In this document: positions 1 to 10,299 of the stretch, piece after piece
Layout of the letters: every line of letters begins with the position of its first letter
Numbering within the stretch: the stretch's first letter is position 1
Assembly (NCBI GenBank): GCA_012064415.1
Contig: SSNU01000347.1
Location: 1-50,550 of the forward strand
Origin: Gyrodactylus bullatarudis
Lineage: Eukaryota > Platyhelminthes > Monogenea > Gyrodactylidea > Gyrodactylidae
DNA length: 50,550 nucleotides
Direction of reading: 5' to 3'
The notes under the pieces: generated by a model
Databases searched by the model: none
What the model was told of the DNA's origin: nothing
What the model saw: the letters and a program-made list of their open reading frames with translations, nothing else
Made by a program: the position numbers and the translations under genes

Positions 1-1862
1 TCATCTGCGTATTTGAAATATTTTATAGAGGGGTTTGAAGGTTTAATTTCAGAGAATACCAAATTAAATATGAATGGTCCAATGATGGAGCCTTGTGGGA
101 CTCCAGAGGTTATAGGAGAAAGAACAGACTTTAGTCCATAGAGTATAACTTGTTGGTGTCTGTTTGAAAGAAATGACATCGTTAGGTTGATTATATATGG
201 ATTGATCTTGTGACGTTGAAGGGTATGACAGAGAAGGGGAGTCTGTCAAAAGCTTTTTTCAATGTCTACATAGACTACTGCACAGGGAATTTTTTTATAT
301 ACAAGATCATGAGCAGAGTCCAGAAAGTTTATAAGATTGGAACAAGTACTACGACCTGGTACAAATCCATGTTGATTGGGGTCCAACTGAATAATGTTGA
401 TGCGCTTAAGATGAGAGTGTATGAATGAATCAATTAATGTGGTAAAAATGGGAAGCAGAGAAATCGGTCGGAAATCACTCGGCAGAATTGGTTTGGCGAT
501 TTTAGGTATGGGCTGAATTGAAATAGTAAGCCAATCATTTGGAATGTTACTGGAAAGAACAATATTGTGTAAGTATGTTGATAGATGATTAAAAAAAATA
601 TTTGGTAGGGCAAGTAGCAGTGAAGCAGATAAAAAGGTGTTATCCTTTCTTGTTCTATTATTTGAATTGAGAAGAAGGTCAATTATTATTTCAGGAGAGA
701 TTTCTGGAGGCATAGTAGATACATCAGGTTGAATATGAGTGGGGCAGTCATTAACTTGATAAACACGGGTGAAGAAATTATTGAGGACATCTGGTGATAT
801 TTTAGTAGAGGAGGATTTAGCAGAGCCTGAGTGTGAGAGGAATCTGATTTTTTTCCATGCTTTTTTTGGATTTGTTTTCATGTCTGACAAAATAGAGGAC
901 TCGAAGAGTGATTGAGAGCTTAGTAGTTGGAGATTTGAACTATTTTTGGAGAGTCTGGAGGAATTGAGAATTAAATCATTAAAAAGGTTTAAGTCAAAAC
1001 CATTGAGAAAGAGGTAGGAAATAACAGGAATAACTGAGGAGACAAATCTTGATATGTCAGTGAACAAATGTGGAGTATTAGTGTTGTAAGGTAGAAAGTC
1101 TGTTGTTGAGTAGATGAGTATAAGGTGATCAGATGAACGATACACATTGTGGAGATATAAATCAGGGATGTCTGTAAATAGTAAATCCAGATAAGAGCCT
1201 GAAGGTAATCTTGTTGGCAAATTAGTTAACTGTTTAAGTTCAAGAGAGTTCGTAAAGTCAAATAGAGAACTGGGATAGTCGTATTGTTCTGGAGAATAGT
1301 TGGAGTAATTGAAGTCGCCAAAAATGATTAGTGAGTCTCTGAGAGGATTTAGATTGGATTTTATGAAATTAATTATACTAGATTCAGAAGCAGCAGTTAC
1401 CGGAGGTGGATTGTAAACTGCAAACACTTGAACACTGTGAAAATTGTCATGGAGTAGAATAGAAATCACATTTGAGACATCTGAATAACTTAAAATATTG
1501 GAGACGGTTACATTGGAATGAATGTAAATGGCAACATTACCTCCGACACGATCTAATCTATCAGATCTATATAATATAAAGTCATCGATTGATAGTTCAG
1601 AATCAGGATGATTAGGCTTAAGCCAGGATTCTGTAATGATTACTATCATAGGAAAGAATTTGATTATGCTAGATTTAAGAATGAACATTGAGGTTAAGAG
1701 TGATCTAGCATTCCAAAGGAGAATCTTATTGAAAAAATTTAAGATTTTTAGATTGGTTTGAGATAGAACGGTCATCTGCATAATCGCCCAATGACTAAAC
1801 AAAAAGTAATACTGGCAATCAAGATTTAGGAAGTAAAAAGAGAACAATGGAGAACTACACAC
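1..1862 (-). pseudogene. LINE (non-LTR retrotransposon) ORF2, frameshifted, runs off the left edge
   Basis: Encodes an apurinic-like endonuclease followed by a reverse transcriptase, the two enzymes of target-primed retrotransposition. Visible in order on the minus strand: WNARSL near the N-terminus, ITESWL (the metal-binding Glu block), GGNVAIYI, GDFNYSNYS and a terminal SSDH block of the endonuclease; then DFRPISLLPI, QHGFVPGRST and YVDIEKSF of the RT fingers/palm. At about 243-250 the frame breaks in a run of A (minus sense), and RT motifs resume in another frame (SGVPQGSIIGPFIF at about 75-120, then KYFKYAD at the edge). The break is one base in a homopolymer, so it could be decay or a sequencing error. 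The long frame opens with GTG, not ATG; no ORF1 is seen upstream. Same family as the 26.6-kb copy (both carry STCSNL). LINE identity is secure; the clade (Jockey/CR1-like) is a guess. Confidence 0.9.
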
Positions 1863-1949
1863 TTCCTGCCCGATACATTGTATAAGAAGTTATTCCATGC
1901 ATCAGATTGTTAATTTTACTTGATGCAAACGGTTACAAGAAATATGAAT

Positions 1950-2564
1950 GACGCTTTCGAGTCGAAAGTTTCGACCGTTATGCATCGATGATGACTGACA
2001 TGAAGGTCATGTTTGATGAGAAGATCAACGCACATCTTGCTGAAACCGAGAGCAATCTCAACATGGTGAGCCCGACGTGATATCGCGGCGTTATCACGAT
2101 GAATGGCTCAGTATTTTCAAGCAGCAGTTGAAGAGCAAGAACGTTCATGCTCATCGCATTCAACAAAGCTTTAAGTGCCATCCGGGAGTCGTGTTCAGCC
2201 TGGTCAATTCCCCCGACACGAGCCTCGAAAAAGTGTACCAAGCGATCCTTAAGGTCGGTGGGAAGACAATTGGTCACAAAATCAGTGAGGCGATAAAAGA
2301 CAAAGACCCCAACCAGTATCATGTCCAAGGGTCTCAATAGCAAGAGGCAACTTAATGACCTTGATCGCAAAGTTGATTTTATCTCTTAACTACAGCCTCA
2401 TTACATCGCATCCCTAACTGAGAAATTTGAACACTACTTGCTGGATCAACTCATCAGCGCCGCTAAAAACATTGAAGCCGCTTTAATAACCAGGGTATAT
2501 GCGAAGCTCTCACAGTACATTAACTGGCCAGCAACTTTGATCAAGCCAAAGTATGGACTTCTAC
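1950..2564 (+). pseudogene. Unrecognised coding-like stretch, broken frames
   Basis: This stretch is visibly richer in G/C and codon-like than the A/T-rich DNA to the right. Open segments occur on the plus strand in shifting frames: FDRYASMMTDMKVMFDEK at about 1,970-2,035, a segment with FKQQLKSKNVHAHRIQQ at 2,077-2,340, and LLDQLISAAKNIEAAL at about 2,438-2,490. None has a methionine start that fits, and stops separate them. I do not recognise a family. It may be the 5' part of a mobile element or a host gene captured with the Merlin transposase that follows. A 130-codon frame on the opposite strand (1,978-2,370) is equally open, so the coding strand is inferred only from continuity with the downstream transposase. 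Confidence 0.35.
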
Positions 2565-3015
2565 AGCTCGATGTCAACTTCCATTTGATGAACAACCAAC
2601 CTAATAGAGTCCTAAATTTCCTGTTGACAAACGTTTTACTCCCTTACTGGTGGGATTCACCTGTCCCAAATGAGTTAAAAGTAATCCACCTAGCCAGATC
2701 CCCAAACCGAAAAGTAATCCAGAGTTCTACGACTGGATCTGCACAAATCGAAAGTGTCGGCATACCCAAACAGTGGTCAAAAATTCCTTTTTCGACTATG
2801 AGAATTCTAAAATCAGGCTCAGTATGGCTCAGATACTCACAATAATCTTCCAATGGACACGCAGATTGACTCAGCAGAAGTTTATGGATTCGCTGCTCTT
2901 GTCCAGCCACGCCATCGTTGATTGGAGAAATATGATCAGAGAGCAATTTGGCCGATTGGAGGGAAAGGTCTAGTCGTACAAATAGATGAATCCTTATTTA
3001 TGGCCCGCCGAAAAC
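2565..3015 (+). pseudogene. Merlin/IS1016-type (ISXO2-like) DDE transposase, N-terminal part, broken
   Basis: A cut-and-paste DNA transposase remnant. The order matches Merlin: an N-terminal helix ending in LTNVLLP (to about 2,640), a zinc ribbon with CPK followed by a stop where the second Cys of CPxC is expected (TGA at 2,671-2,673), then the second half C-TNRK-C, then VVKNSFFDYENSKIRLS, the helix ILTIIFQWTRRLTQQKF, and finally VVQIDESLF at about 2,970-3,000, whose Asp (2,983-2,985) is the first catalytic residue. At least two frameshifts (about 2,640-2,656 and about 2,955) plus the in-frame stop break it. After ARRK at about 3,015 the family similarity ends, so the other two catalytic residues are missing. 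The family call is from recognised motifs; a homology search would settle it. Confidence 0.75.
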
Positions 3016-3296
3016 CTTCTCAGAACAAGAAAGCCAGATCAGAAAAGTCAGGAAGGAGAACGAATCTTTGCTTCTCTATGTTCCTGGAAGAAGATGAAGA
3101 AATCAGCAAAGATGACCCCAATCTGGAGCTCTATGATATGGTGGTGAAGGCTATGAAAATGAAGATTTCGAGGATGAGTTTGAGATCTTCGATCCCGATG
3201 CTACCCTGCCAATACTAGATGAAGCTGACCTGAAGGATTTGTGCGAAGAAACAGGAAAAACGCCAGTGGTTAGCTCAAAGTGGTTAGTGTACGACT
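3016..3296 (+). pseudogene. Acidic coding-like stretch of unknown origin
   Basis: Continues the plus frame past the Merlin DESLF block but no longer resembles a transposase. One frame reads SMFLEEDEEISKDDPNLELY (about 3,076-3,135) and, after a shift near 3,160, another reads DEFEIFDPDATLPILDEADL and ends at a TAA at 3,296-3,298. Asp/Glu-rich linkers of this kind occur in many retroelement polyproteins, so it may be the lead-in to the Gypsy pol that follows, but there is no recognised domain and no start codon. Treat as anonymous. Confidence 0.3.
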
Positions 3297-4481
3297 AATG
3301 CTGAGGATACTGCCTTTACTGAAGTTCTCCCTGCAATCGACGAGTCTGTTTGTGCTGTCAATGATTTTCTGGAAGATACTAATCTATTAGACCTTATCTC
3401 AAAGTCATCTGATGTTGTTTATGGTAAAGTTAAGAGGTACATTACTCACGGTTGGCCTGTCAATGTACCAGCTCAAATTCGATCTTACACAGCTGTTAAG
3501 CATCAGCTAGCCATACAGAATGTTGTCATTTATCGTGGAACTCAGGCGGTTGTTCCACCTGAATTGCACAAAAAAGTGTTAGAGCTTGTTCATGATCAAA
3601 ACATCTCCTTCACACTAAAATGAAACTGAAGATGAGACTTTACTTTTGGTGGCCAAAGGTAAATCAAGATATTGCAACCTTTATCACATGATGCAATGTT
3701 TGTCAGAAAAATGTTAGAGTAAGACAGCTCATGCCTCAAGAGTTGGCCTGACTCGCAGGATACCTTTGATCGGGTGCATATTGATGTAGCCATTAATGGT
3801 AATCAGTATTTCCTTGTTGTTGTCGACGCATACTCAAACTGGGTTGATGTTCAGGTTATTTCAAGTTTCTCAAAAATGTCGGTAATTAAAGCCCTGGAGA
3901 ATATTTTTAAGTACTTTGGCAACCCGTTTCTCTTTGTGAGTGACAATGGTACGAATTTCACCTCCAAGGAATTTTCAGATTTTCTTACTGGAAGGAAAAT
4001 TCTACAGAGGCTAACTCCACCAGGACATCATCAATCTAATGGTCTCGGTAAAGTTTATGTTGGTGACTTTAAAATGTTCATGTCAAAAAACAACAATGAT
4101 CCCAAGTTGGTGTCCACTTATGTGACAAATCATAACAGTTTACCATGTTCGAATGGGTCTATTCCAAACGATCTTATATTTTTGCGGCCGCCAAGGACAA
4201 GACACTGCACTGATGCGTAGCATGGCGTAAACATTCCTACCTCAGCCTACATCCGTAGGGAGTCGGGTGACTCTGTACCTTCAACTATCTCTGCCTCGCT
4301 TGGGTCAAATACTGTTCGTGATGATCAGGGTCGTATGGTTCATGTTGCTGATGCTTTTCCCAGACTTCCAGGTGTCCAACTAGATGATCCTACAATCATA
4401 TCCGATGATGATGATGACCATGACAGCTCCAGACCTGAGAGACTCAGAAGGCGCCCACCCAGACTTGATGATTATGTCTAA
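3297..4481 (+). pseudogene. Ty3/Gypsy (Mag-like) pol 3' part: integrase, inactivated
   Basis: Integrase end of an LTR retrotransposon; RT and RNase H are absent, so it is 5' truncated. The RNase H-integrase linker has YITHGWPVNVP, typical of the Mag group. The zinc-binding region follows with WWPKVNQDI and CNVCQK, but it is crossed by a frameshift near 3,620 and a stop near 3,690, and the second His position reads Ile. The catalytic core (3,774-4,217) keeps HIDVA (Asp at 3,783) and SDNGTNF (Asp at 3,942). The expected catalytic Glu after SNG is Lys (AAA at 4,050-4,052). The C-terminal tail, after a break near 4,218, has acidic DDDDDH and ends in RLRRRPPRLDDYV with a TAA at 4,479-4,481. Family is clear; the element cannot encode an active integrase. 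Confidence 0.88.
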
Positions 4482-4491
4482 GAAGGGAAGA
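4480..4491 (+). other. Possible polypurine tract
   Basis: An all-purine run sits directly after the pol stop codon of the 3.3-4.5 kb Gypsy remnant, where plus-strand priming occurs in LTR elements. No LTR follows, because the next Gypsy fragment begins within about 15 bases, so either the LTR was lost or this is chance. Confidence 0.25.
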
Positions 4492-4495
4492 TGAT

Positions 4496-6896
4496 TTGAA
4501 TTGGTCACCTGCTAATTCTGGTTTCCATATCATTGGTATTGATTTTTTGAGAAAATTTCAATGGAATATTAATATTGTAAGTAATACCATTTATGATAAC
4601 TTACAGCAAATACATATTCCATGCCAACCTTGGAACGAAGCCAGATATAATGTTAGGAGTTTGAATTATCCTCAAGTTGTTTTAGAAACTATCCTGGATA
4701 GATACAAGGAAGTTTTCGATATTGAGAATTTGAGCTTTATTAATGGCGTCGAGCATGCCATTGAGACTAACGGTAACCCAGTGAAGATCAGGTCTAGAAG
4801 ACTGAATCATGAAAAACAAGAAGTTATCAAGAAAGAGTTTGAAAAACTTGAGAAAAGAGGAGTCGTCAGACGTTCTAAAAGCGAATGGTCGTCACCATTA
4901 AGGGTAGCAGTTAGTGCCACTAAGATGAGAGTTTGTGGTGATTATAGGGCTGTTAATGATTTGACTGTGAAAGATAACTACCCTTTCCCAAATTTGATGG
5001 ATGCTACTCTGCATTTTGTGAATAGAAAATTTTATTCAAAATTAGACGCAAATAAGGCTTACCATCAAGTTAAAGTTAAGGAATCAGACCAGAAAAAGAC
5101 AGCTGTAGACACAGGTTTCGGTCTGTTTGAGTACATAGGAACTCCTTTTGGATTGAAGAACGCTGGAGCCACATTCCATCGAGTTATGGATATCAGGTTT
5201 AGACAATGTACAAGCATATGTAGATGACATTATTATTGTGTCATATACTCGAGATGAAAATATCCTGATGATTGAACAGGTGCTCAAGCGACTAGCAAAA
5301 TTCAACATTAGAGTCAAGAGAACCAAGTGTGGATTTTTAAAAGAGAGTGTAGATTTTCTGGGACATTGATTGAGTGGTGAAGGTTTGGAACCTTTACACG
5401 ATAAAGTAATATCGATCCAAAACTTCCCAATTCATAATAACAAGAAGAAGTCTTTCCTCGGATTAGTCAATTTCTACCGCCGGTTTATAAAGAACATGGC
5501 GATTCACGAAAAGGTATTAAGAGATAGCATCCTCCACATCACAACCAAAGATGGTCCGTTAGAATTGAATGAGGAACAGAATAAAGCTCTACAGTTGTTA
5601 AAACTGTTAATAACTGAGAAAAAGATTTTAAAATATCCCTAACCAGGTGTAGAGTTTGAGATCTATTCAGATGCTTCGACGGTCGGAATAGGAGCAGTCC
5701 TTCAACAGAATACAGAAAAAGGGCCACATCCGATTTCTTTTTATTTTAGGACGTTAAGACCCAGCGAAGCCAAGCAGCCCATGTGTAATTTGGAATTGAC
5801 AGGGGTGTTTGAGGCATGTAAGAAATTTAGTCACTATATACGAGACCGGCAGCTAAAGGTATACTGTGATAATAAAACTGTACCCAGTCTTTCCAGAAAT
5901 GGAATAATCTGGACATGCGTAGCAATTTCGTAGCCCGCAAATTAAAATATATTGGACAGTTTGTGTCCAAAGTATACCATCTAAAGGGTGAAGCAAACGT
6001 TGTTGCTGATGTTTTATCCCGTCAGCCGATCGACCAGAAATTGTTGTGTTCTAATTGTTTAGAACCTAGAGAGATAGCTGCCTTATGTAAGATCAAGCGA
6101 TTAGATTTACATAAATTACAGAAGCTCCAGTTTGAAAAGAACACCGAACTGAGGGTTGAGCACTAGAAAATAGATATTAGTGGTGCTACTATGCGTACGC
6201 CGAAAGGAGAATTTGTTCAGTTATTTTGTAATAAACTGAATGGTGTTTCCCGACCGGTGATCCCTAAGGAAATGAGATATGAACACTAGCATAATTTGTC
6301 TCATCCTGGAATAAGAGGGACTAGAAATTTAATCAGTCAAAGAGTGGTATGGAATCGTATGTTCACTGATATAAAAGAATGGGTATTGAGTTGTCCAAAA
6401 TCCAATATCATACTAAGTCCGAAATTGGTGTTCAAGATTCGTACTTATATTCCTAAAAGTCTAATGAGCGCTCCAAGAGTACTCATCAGAAATGATGTTG
6501 TTGATGACATGAAGTTTAAACGGTACGATGGACCGTTTGTGGTCCTCAGCCGAGATAGTAAGGAATTTAAAGTTATGAAAAAAGGTCAAGAATCTTTTGA
6601 AACCTTTTAGAGAATTATGTCAAGCTATTGACAATAACGCGGATGTGTTCCCAATATTAGGGAATACCGAAGTGGAAGGGGTCAACCCAAATCAGCAAAC
6701 CATTGATTTAGTTGCAGACGGTTCATATAGAGGTCTACTCGATGAACCTGAAGCTAATGACGACAATGTCAATCAATTGGTTGAAGATCAAATCCGTGAG
6801 AACCCGGATGAAGATCTAAATAAGCAGTGTCATACACGCCCTCAGCGAGTACGAAAAGACACAAAAGATTCTGATTTCATTTACACTCCTCTTTGA
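4496..6896 (+). pseudogene. Second Ty3/Gypsy pol: RT, RNase H and integrase with the core deleted
   Basis: A second, different Gypsy element in the same orientation. It opens at the protease tail (IIGIDFLRKF). RT: RGVVRRSKSEWSSPL, MRVCGDYRAVND, SKLDANKAYHQVKV, GTPFGLKNAGATF, then a frameshift near 5,195 before YVDD (about 5,214-5,225) and KTKCGFL-like and VDFLGH blocks, an in-frame stop, then NFYRRFIKNMA. RNase H: YSDAS, NLEL and YCDNK, which hold the Asp-Glu-Asp triad, followed by a frameshift near 5,910 and ANVVADVLSRQP. Integrase: a zinc-finger segment with HPGIRGTRNL and C-PKSN, then directly the C-terminal YDGPFVVLS block, so the DDE core of several hundred bases is gone. A last frame from about 6,605 (LKPFRELCQ) ends in RPQRVRKD and a TGA at 6,894-6,896. 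No intact protein remains. Confidence 0.9.
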
Positions 6897-7200
6897 GCGG
6901 CCCGAGCCCGGATGCTCCGCATAAAAGAGGGTGATCTTAGTAAATTTAATGAATAAAAGTAACAAATATAATATAATTGTATTCGAATAAGCAAAGAGTG
7001 GGGAGAGAATAAAACAAAAGTATATATAAATAAATAAAATTGTTTAAAAACACGCCGAAGCATTTGGCAGTCTTTTTGATTTTGAAGCGATATCATGAGA
7101 GAGATAAATTTGAAGAGAGTTCAGATTACAAGCGTCTCATCCGGTGAAGAAGGTACTTAACTATCTCAGTACCGAAACGTCATAATTAATCATTGATTAT
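6897..7200 (+). other. 3' flank of the Gypsy element, possible remnant LTR
   Basis: Non-coding. It holds a short G/C-rich stretch just after the pol stop, then A/T-rich DNA with TATATATAAATAAATAAA at about 7,020-7,040 and AATAAA-like signals, as expected of an LTR promoter/polyadenylation region. No second copy of this sequence is seen 5' of the element, so LTR ends cannot be placed. Confidence 0.25.
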
Positions 7201-8674
7201 ACTCTTGAAAATTTTTAAATCAAATGCCATCTACTGATTAGTAAGTATTAATAATAAAAATCAAATTTATAATTTTGAAATGAATAAATTCCAATCTTGC
7301 TTGAAAAAACAAAATTTTCAGACTCTTTTCTTGTTTAAAAAGATTTTTTTACCTTGAATTTAAGTACGAACATAAAATTCTTGAATTAAAAATTATCCAA
7401 CCTGCTTCATGGCAGTTAGTCATGAGCAACAAGGATGGCGTAGATTAAATTGGATTGGAATTAAACGAGCTTTGAGAAAAATTAAAATATCCTCAAAAAA
7501 TTCAGGAAAAAAACGAAAGCCCAAGAAAGTTGTGAAATCACTCTTCCAAAAAAAACATTATTACGGCCAAAAGACTATGTTTGAACAATTAAAAAAGTCA
7601 AATTTTCGACAGGGATGAAAATCCTTTTTAGTGAAGACTTACAATCCAAACAAGTCAAATTCTTTGTCAGAATCAGTTTTCATTTCAGAAGAAATTTTAT
7701 ACCTTTTCAAAAATAAAAATATTGTAATTTATTAATGAGTCAATTATAATTATCTTATTTAAAGGAACGGAATACATAGAATCTAACGCTAAAATCCGTA
7801 GGAAACTTCTAGCAATTAAAACAAGATGTTGATGAAAATAAAAATCCAAATCATTGGAGAAAAAAAAATTCTCCAAAATAAGGTCTTTATTTCGGGCATA
7901 TTCATCAGTATGATACAAACATAAATGCATAATCAAAAGAGAATGAAATAGAATAAAGGATATAAATTCACATTTGAAACGGTTAAAAACCATTTGTGAT
8001 ATAGGGGAGATTTAAACTTGGGAATTAACATTTATTTTTTAATTTCGTTTCAATTGATTTTTTCCTAAAGAACGAATATTGAGAATCTACTCTTAATTAT
8101 TCCGAGTGAATTAGATTTAGGATGTTGTTTATGGATTCTATCAGAAATTTAAACGAATTTCATGATCAAGAATATTAAGATTCTAATAATTAAATTGAAA
8201 TGAAAATTATTTCAAAAATCTCTGAGCATGGATTAGAAATCCTCAAATCTATCAAGAATCTGAAACCTACTTTACACCAATCAGGTTGAAGCCATTTGAT
8301 TCGATGAAATACAAATTCGAATATTAATCGAGATAAATTGTTTTCTTTTTATTTCAATCGATTGAATATCTGTCAACATTTCTTGAGCATACAGGAAAAA
8401 TATGTTATTTTGATACTGTTGGCAATGTCATCAGCTCATTTCATTTCGAAATACTTGTGTTTCTGACAAATAATATTTTGTAAAATGTGGTAAATTTTCA
8501 TATCAACTAGCTTTCATTAACTCGTCTTTTTTCCATAGATCAAAAAAAAATTATTATATTTTAAGTATAATATATTTTTTATATTATAATTTAAGTAGTA
8601 AATGATCTTTTAACTACTAATTAGTGAATAAATTTAGAATAAATATCGAATTTCCTGCAGTGAATGGAAAGAAG
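7201..8674. other. A/T-rich stretch without a supported gene
   Basis: An ATG-initiated 69-codon frame at 7,409-7,618 (plus) codes a very Lys-rich peptide (KKRKPKKVVK) with no recognised family; A-rich DNA gives such frames by chance. A terminus-like TATCAACTAGC at about 8,501-8,511 resembles the right end of the foldback family described below, with no matching left end. Just before the cysteine-rich pseudogene lies a very A/T-rich TATAATATA-like tract (8,565-8,590) that could have held its promoter. Confidence 0.4.
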
Positions 8675-9066
8675 ATGAAATTAATTTTTGCAATCTCCGC
8701 CCTTCTGGTATTAGCTCAAGGATGCTCAGATGAAACTTTGGAAAATTTTAATAGGGAGGGTAGAGATTTTGAGGAGGCTAAAGCTGAGACTATCTGTGCA
8801 ATTGGCCAATGCCCAGAAAGTTGCTACAGCACCTGCTTAAAAAATGGATACAAAAATATGAATGAGCATTGGGACCTATGGTTGGTTGAGAATGATTGCT
8901 ATTATCAATGTGATTATGTTTCATAGATGCCAGAACTTCTTTACTAGCAGATGTTAAAAAATGTAAAGGGGGTTGCTTTGCAGATTGCCAAGTTCAAAAT
9001 ATTCCGCTTGGAAGAAATCATGATCAAGTTCGTAATTCAATTTCTACTTGCGCGCAAAGGTGCTAA
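8675..9066 (+). pseudogene. Small secreted cysteine-rich protein, deleted/frameshifted paralogue
   Basis: Paralogue of the 21,698-22,180 gene. The best start is ATG 8,675, which aligns with the second Met of the paralogue; it begins a signal peptide MKLIFAISALLVLAQG followed by Cys. The first CX3CX3C module is kept (CPESCYSTC). The second is cut short (CYYQC) and the frame stops at TAG 8,924-8,926. Downstream, from TTC 8,920 in another frame, the paralogue's C-terminal part resumes: FIDARTSLLADVKKC, then CKGGCFADC, and a last CAQRC before TAA 9,064-9,066. Compared with the paralogue about 30 residues are missing between the two parts, out of frame. A truncated peptide of 84 residues could still be secreted. 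The function of the family is unknown to me. Confidence 0.7.
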
Positions 9067-9088
9067 TAGCTGATTAGGACTTAGTTCT

Positions 9089-9094
9089 AATAAA
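9089..9094 (+). promoter_or_regulatory. Candidate polyadenylation signal AATAAA
   Basis: Lies 23 bases past the last stop of the cysteine-rich pseudogene, a normal place for the signal, which suggests that the ancestral transcript ended here. Confidence 0.4.
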
Positions 9095-9207
9095 ATCTAT
9101 GAAATTTCTGACTTTTTTGCCTATATTGAAGAGAGAAAAAATAAAATAGAATATAATATATAATTTTTATTTTTATTCTATCATGACATTGTCCCCGAAC
9201 TGTAAAG

Positions 9208-9590
9208 CTAGTTAACATGAAGATGAGAATTCACTTTTATACAAAAAACTCAATATTTTTCTTCGGCCGTGGAGGTAGAGAGGAAATTACTGTTTTCAAG
9301 AAAAAGTTAAACTTTAAAATTTTGGATTATCCCCCTTTGTGATAAATCAATAAATTCAAAATTCGGGTTCTCACGGATTTGATCTTCAACCAATTGATTG
9401 ACATTGTCGTCATTAGCTTCAGGTTCATCGAGTAGACCTCTGCAGCCCAATTCGAATTCTTTGCCTAATGTTGGTCTCGAATATCTGCATTTAACTGCTT
9501 CAAATCTTATAAATCGATAAAAATTTTGGATTCGAAAGTTGAAAAAGAGGAAAATTTGGTGCATTTTCGAAAAAAAACGGCTCTAGTTAT
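9208..9590 (+). repeat. Foldback-family element, left part, carrying a Gypsy scrap
   Basis: Starts with CTAGTTAACATGAAGATG, a variant of the family terminus seen at 16,056, 22,771, 31,703, 34,966 and 41,574. The next 120 bases (ACAAAAAACTCAATATTTTT and so on) are clearly related to 16,075-16,190. It is interrupted at 9,364-9,441 by a piece of Gypsy DNA. The stretch after that piece (about 9,443-9,590) is related to 35,703-35,822. No right terminus is found. Confidence 0.6.
9364..9441 (-). repeat. 78-bp exact copy of the Gypsy pol tail (6,729-6,806), inverted
   Basis: Base-for-base reverse complement of 6,729-6,806, inside the acidic tail of the second Gypsy element (it still reads LLDEPEANDDNVNQLVED on the minus strand). 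Identity stops abruptly at both ends, and the flanks belong to an unrelated foldback element. Confidence 0.9.
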
Positions 9591-10299
9591 CTTCTAAACT
9601 ATGAGATATTTCGAGGAGGTGATTGCATATCTAAAATCGACGGCTAGAAAGTATTTTTTATTTTTAAGCATGAAAAAGCGTTCTAATTGTTAAAAAAATC
9701 TTTTTCATTAATTCACTCTTTTTTAAGTAACTTTGGTTAGCATCAGTAAAATGCTATTTCCTTTCATGATTTCAAAATATCGGTCCACTGGTGAAACAAT
9801 GAGCCATAAAGGGTTAAACAAGAAAGTAAATTTAATTTTAACTAAATCTAAATTCATGCTTTGGACCAAATTGTTTAAATTTTTTTCTATTTTTCAAAAC
9901 ATACTTGTAAGTAGATATGAGAAAGAGTAAACAACTTTTGATATACCTGTTAGAGCTTCTGAATTTCGATTTCCAGAATTTATCATCCTTATCTAAAAAC
10001 TAGAACGCTGTTAGCCTCTTTTTTAAAATGATATACCCTGTGCAGAATACTTGCAAAAAATCACATCCTAATCTTTTGAAATAAGTTTTGTATGACTATG
10101 TAATATTGTATTTTATTTTAAAAAATATTTCATATATTAATAAAAAAATCTTATTGTTGAAATAACTTGAAAGAAAACATTACTTATTAATATATTACAT
10201 TTTAAATTCTTGCAAAAAAGCTTATAATTATGATTAATTCTTTCATCATCAAAATTTCAAAATATTTTTGATGATATGAAATAACTGTTCAACTGGTAT
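9591..10299. other. A/T-rich stretch, nothing recognised
   Basis: No coding similarity, tRNA or clear repeat boundary was seen. Open frames here are short and of A/T-rich composition. Confidence 0.4.

Noticed and set aside
1978..2370. 130-codon minus-strand frame opposite the coding-like island
   Set aside because: Long opposite-strand frames arise in G/C-richer coding DNA; no recognised domain, and the neighbouring transposase is on the plus strand.
8911..8926. GT...AG pair that could mark an intron in the cysteine-rich pseudogene
   Set aside because: The implied intron would be under 20 bases and would not restore the roughly 30 missing residues; a deletion explains the alignment better.
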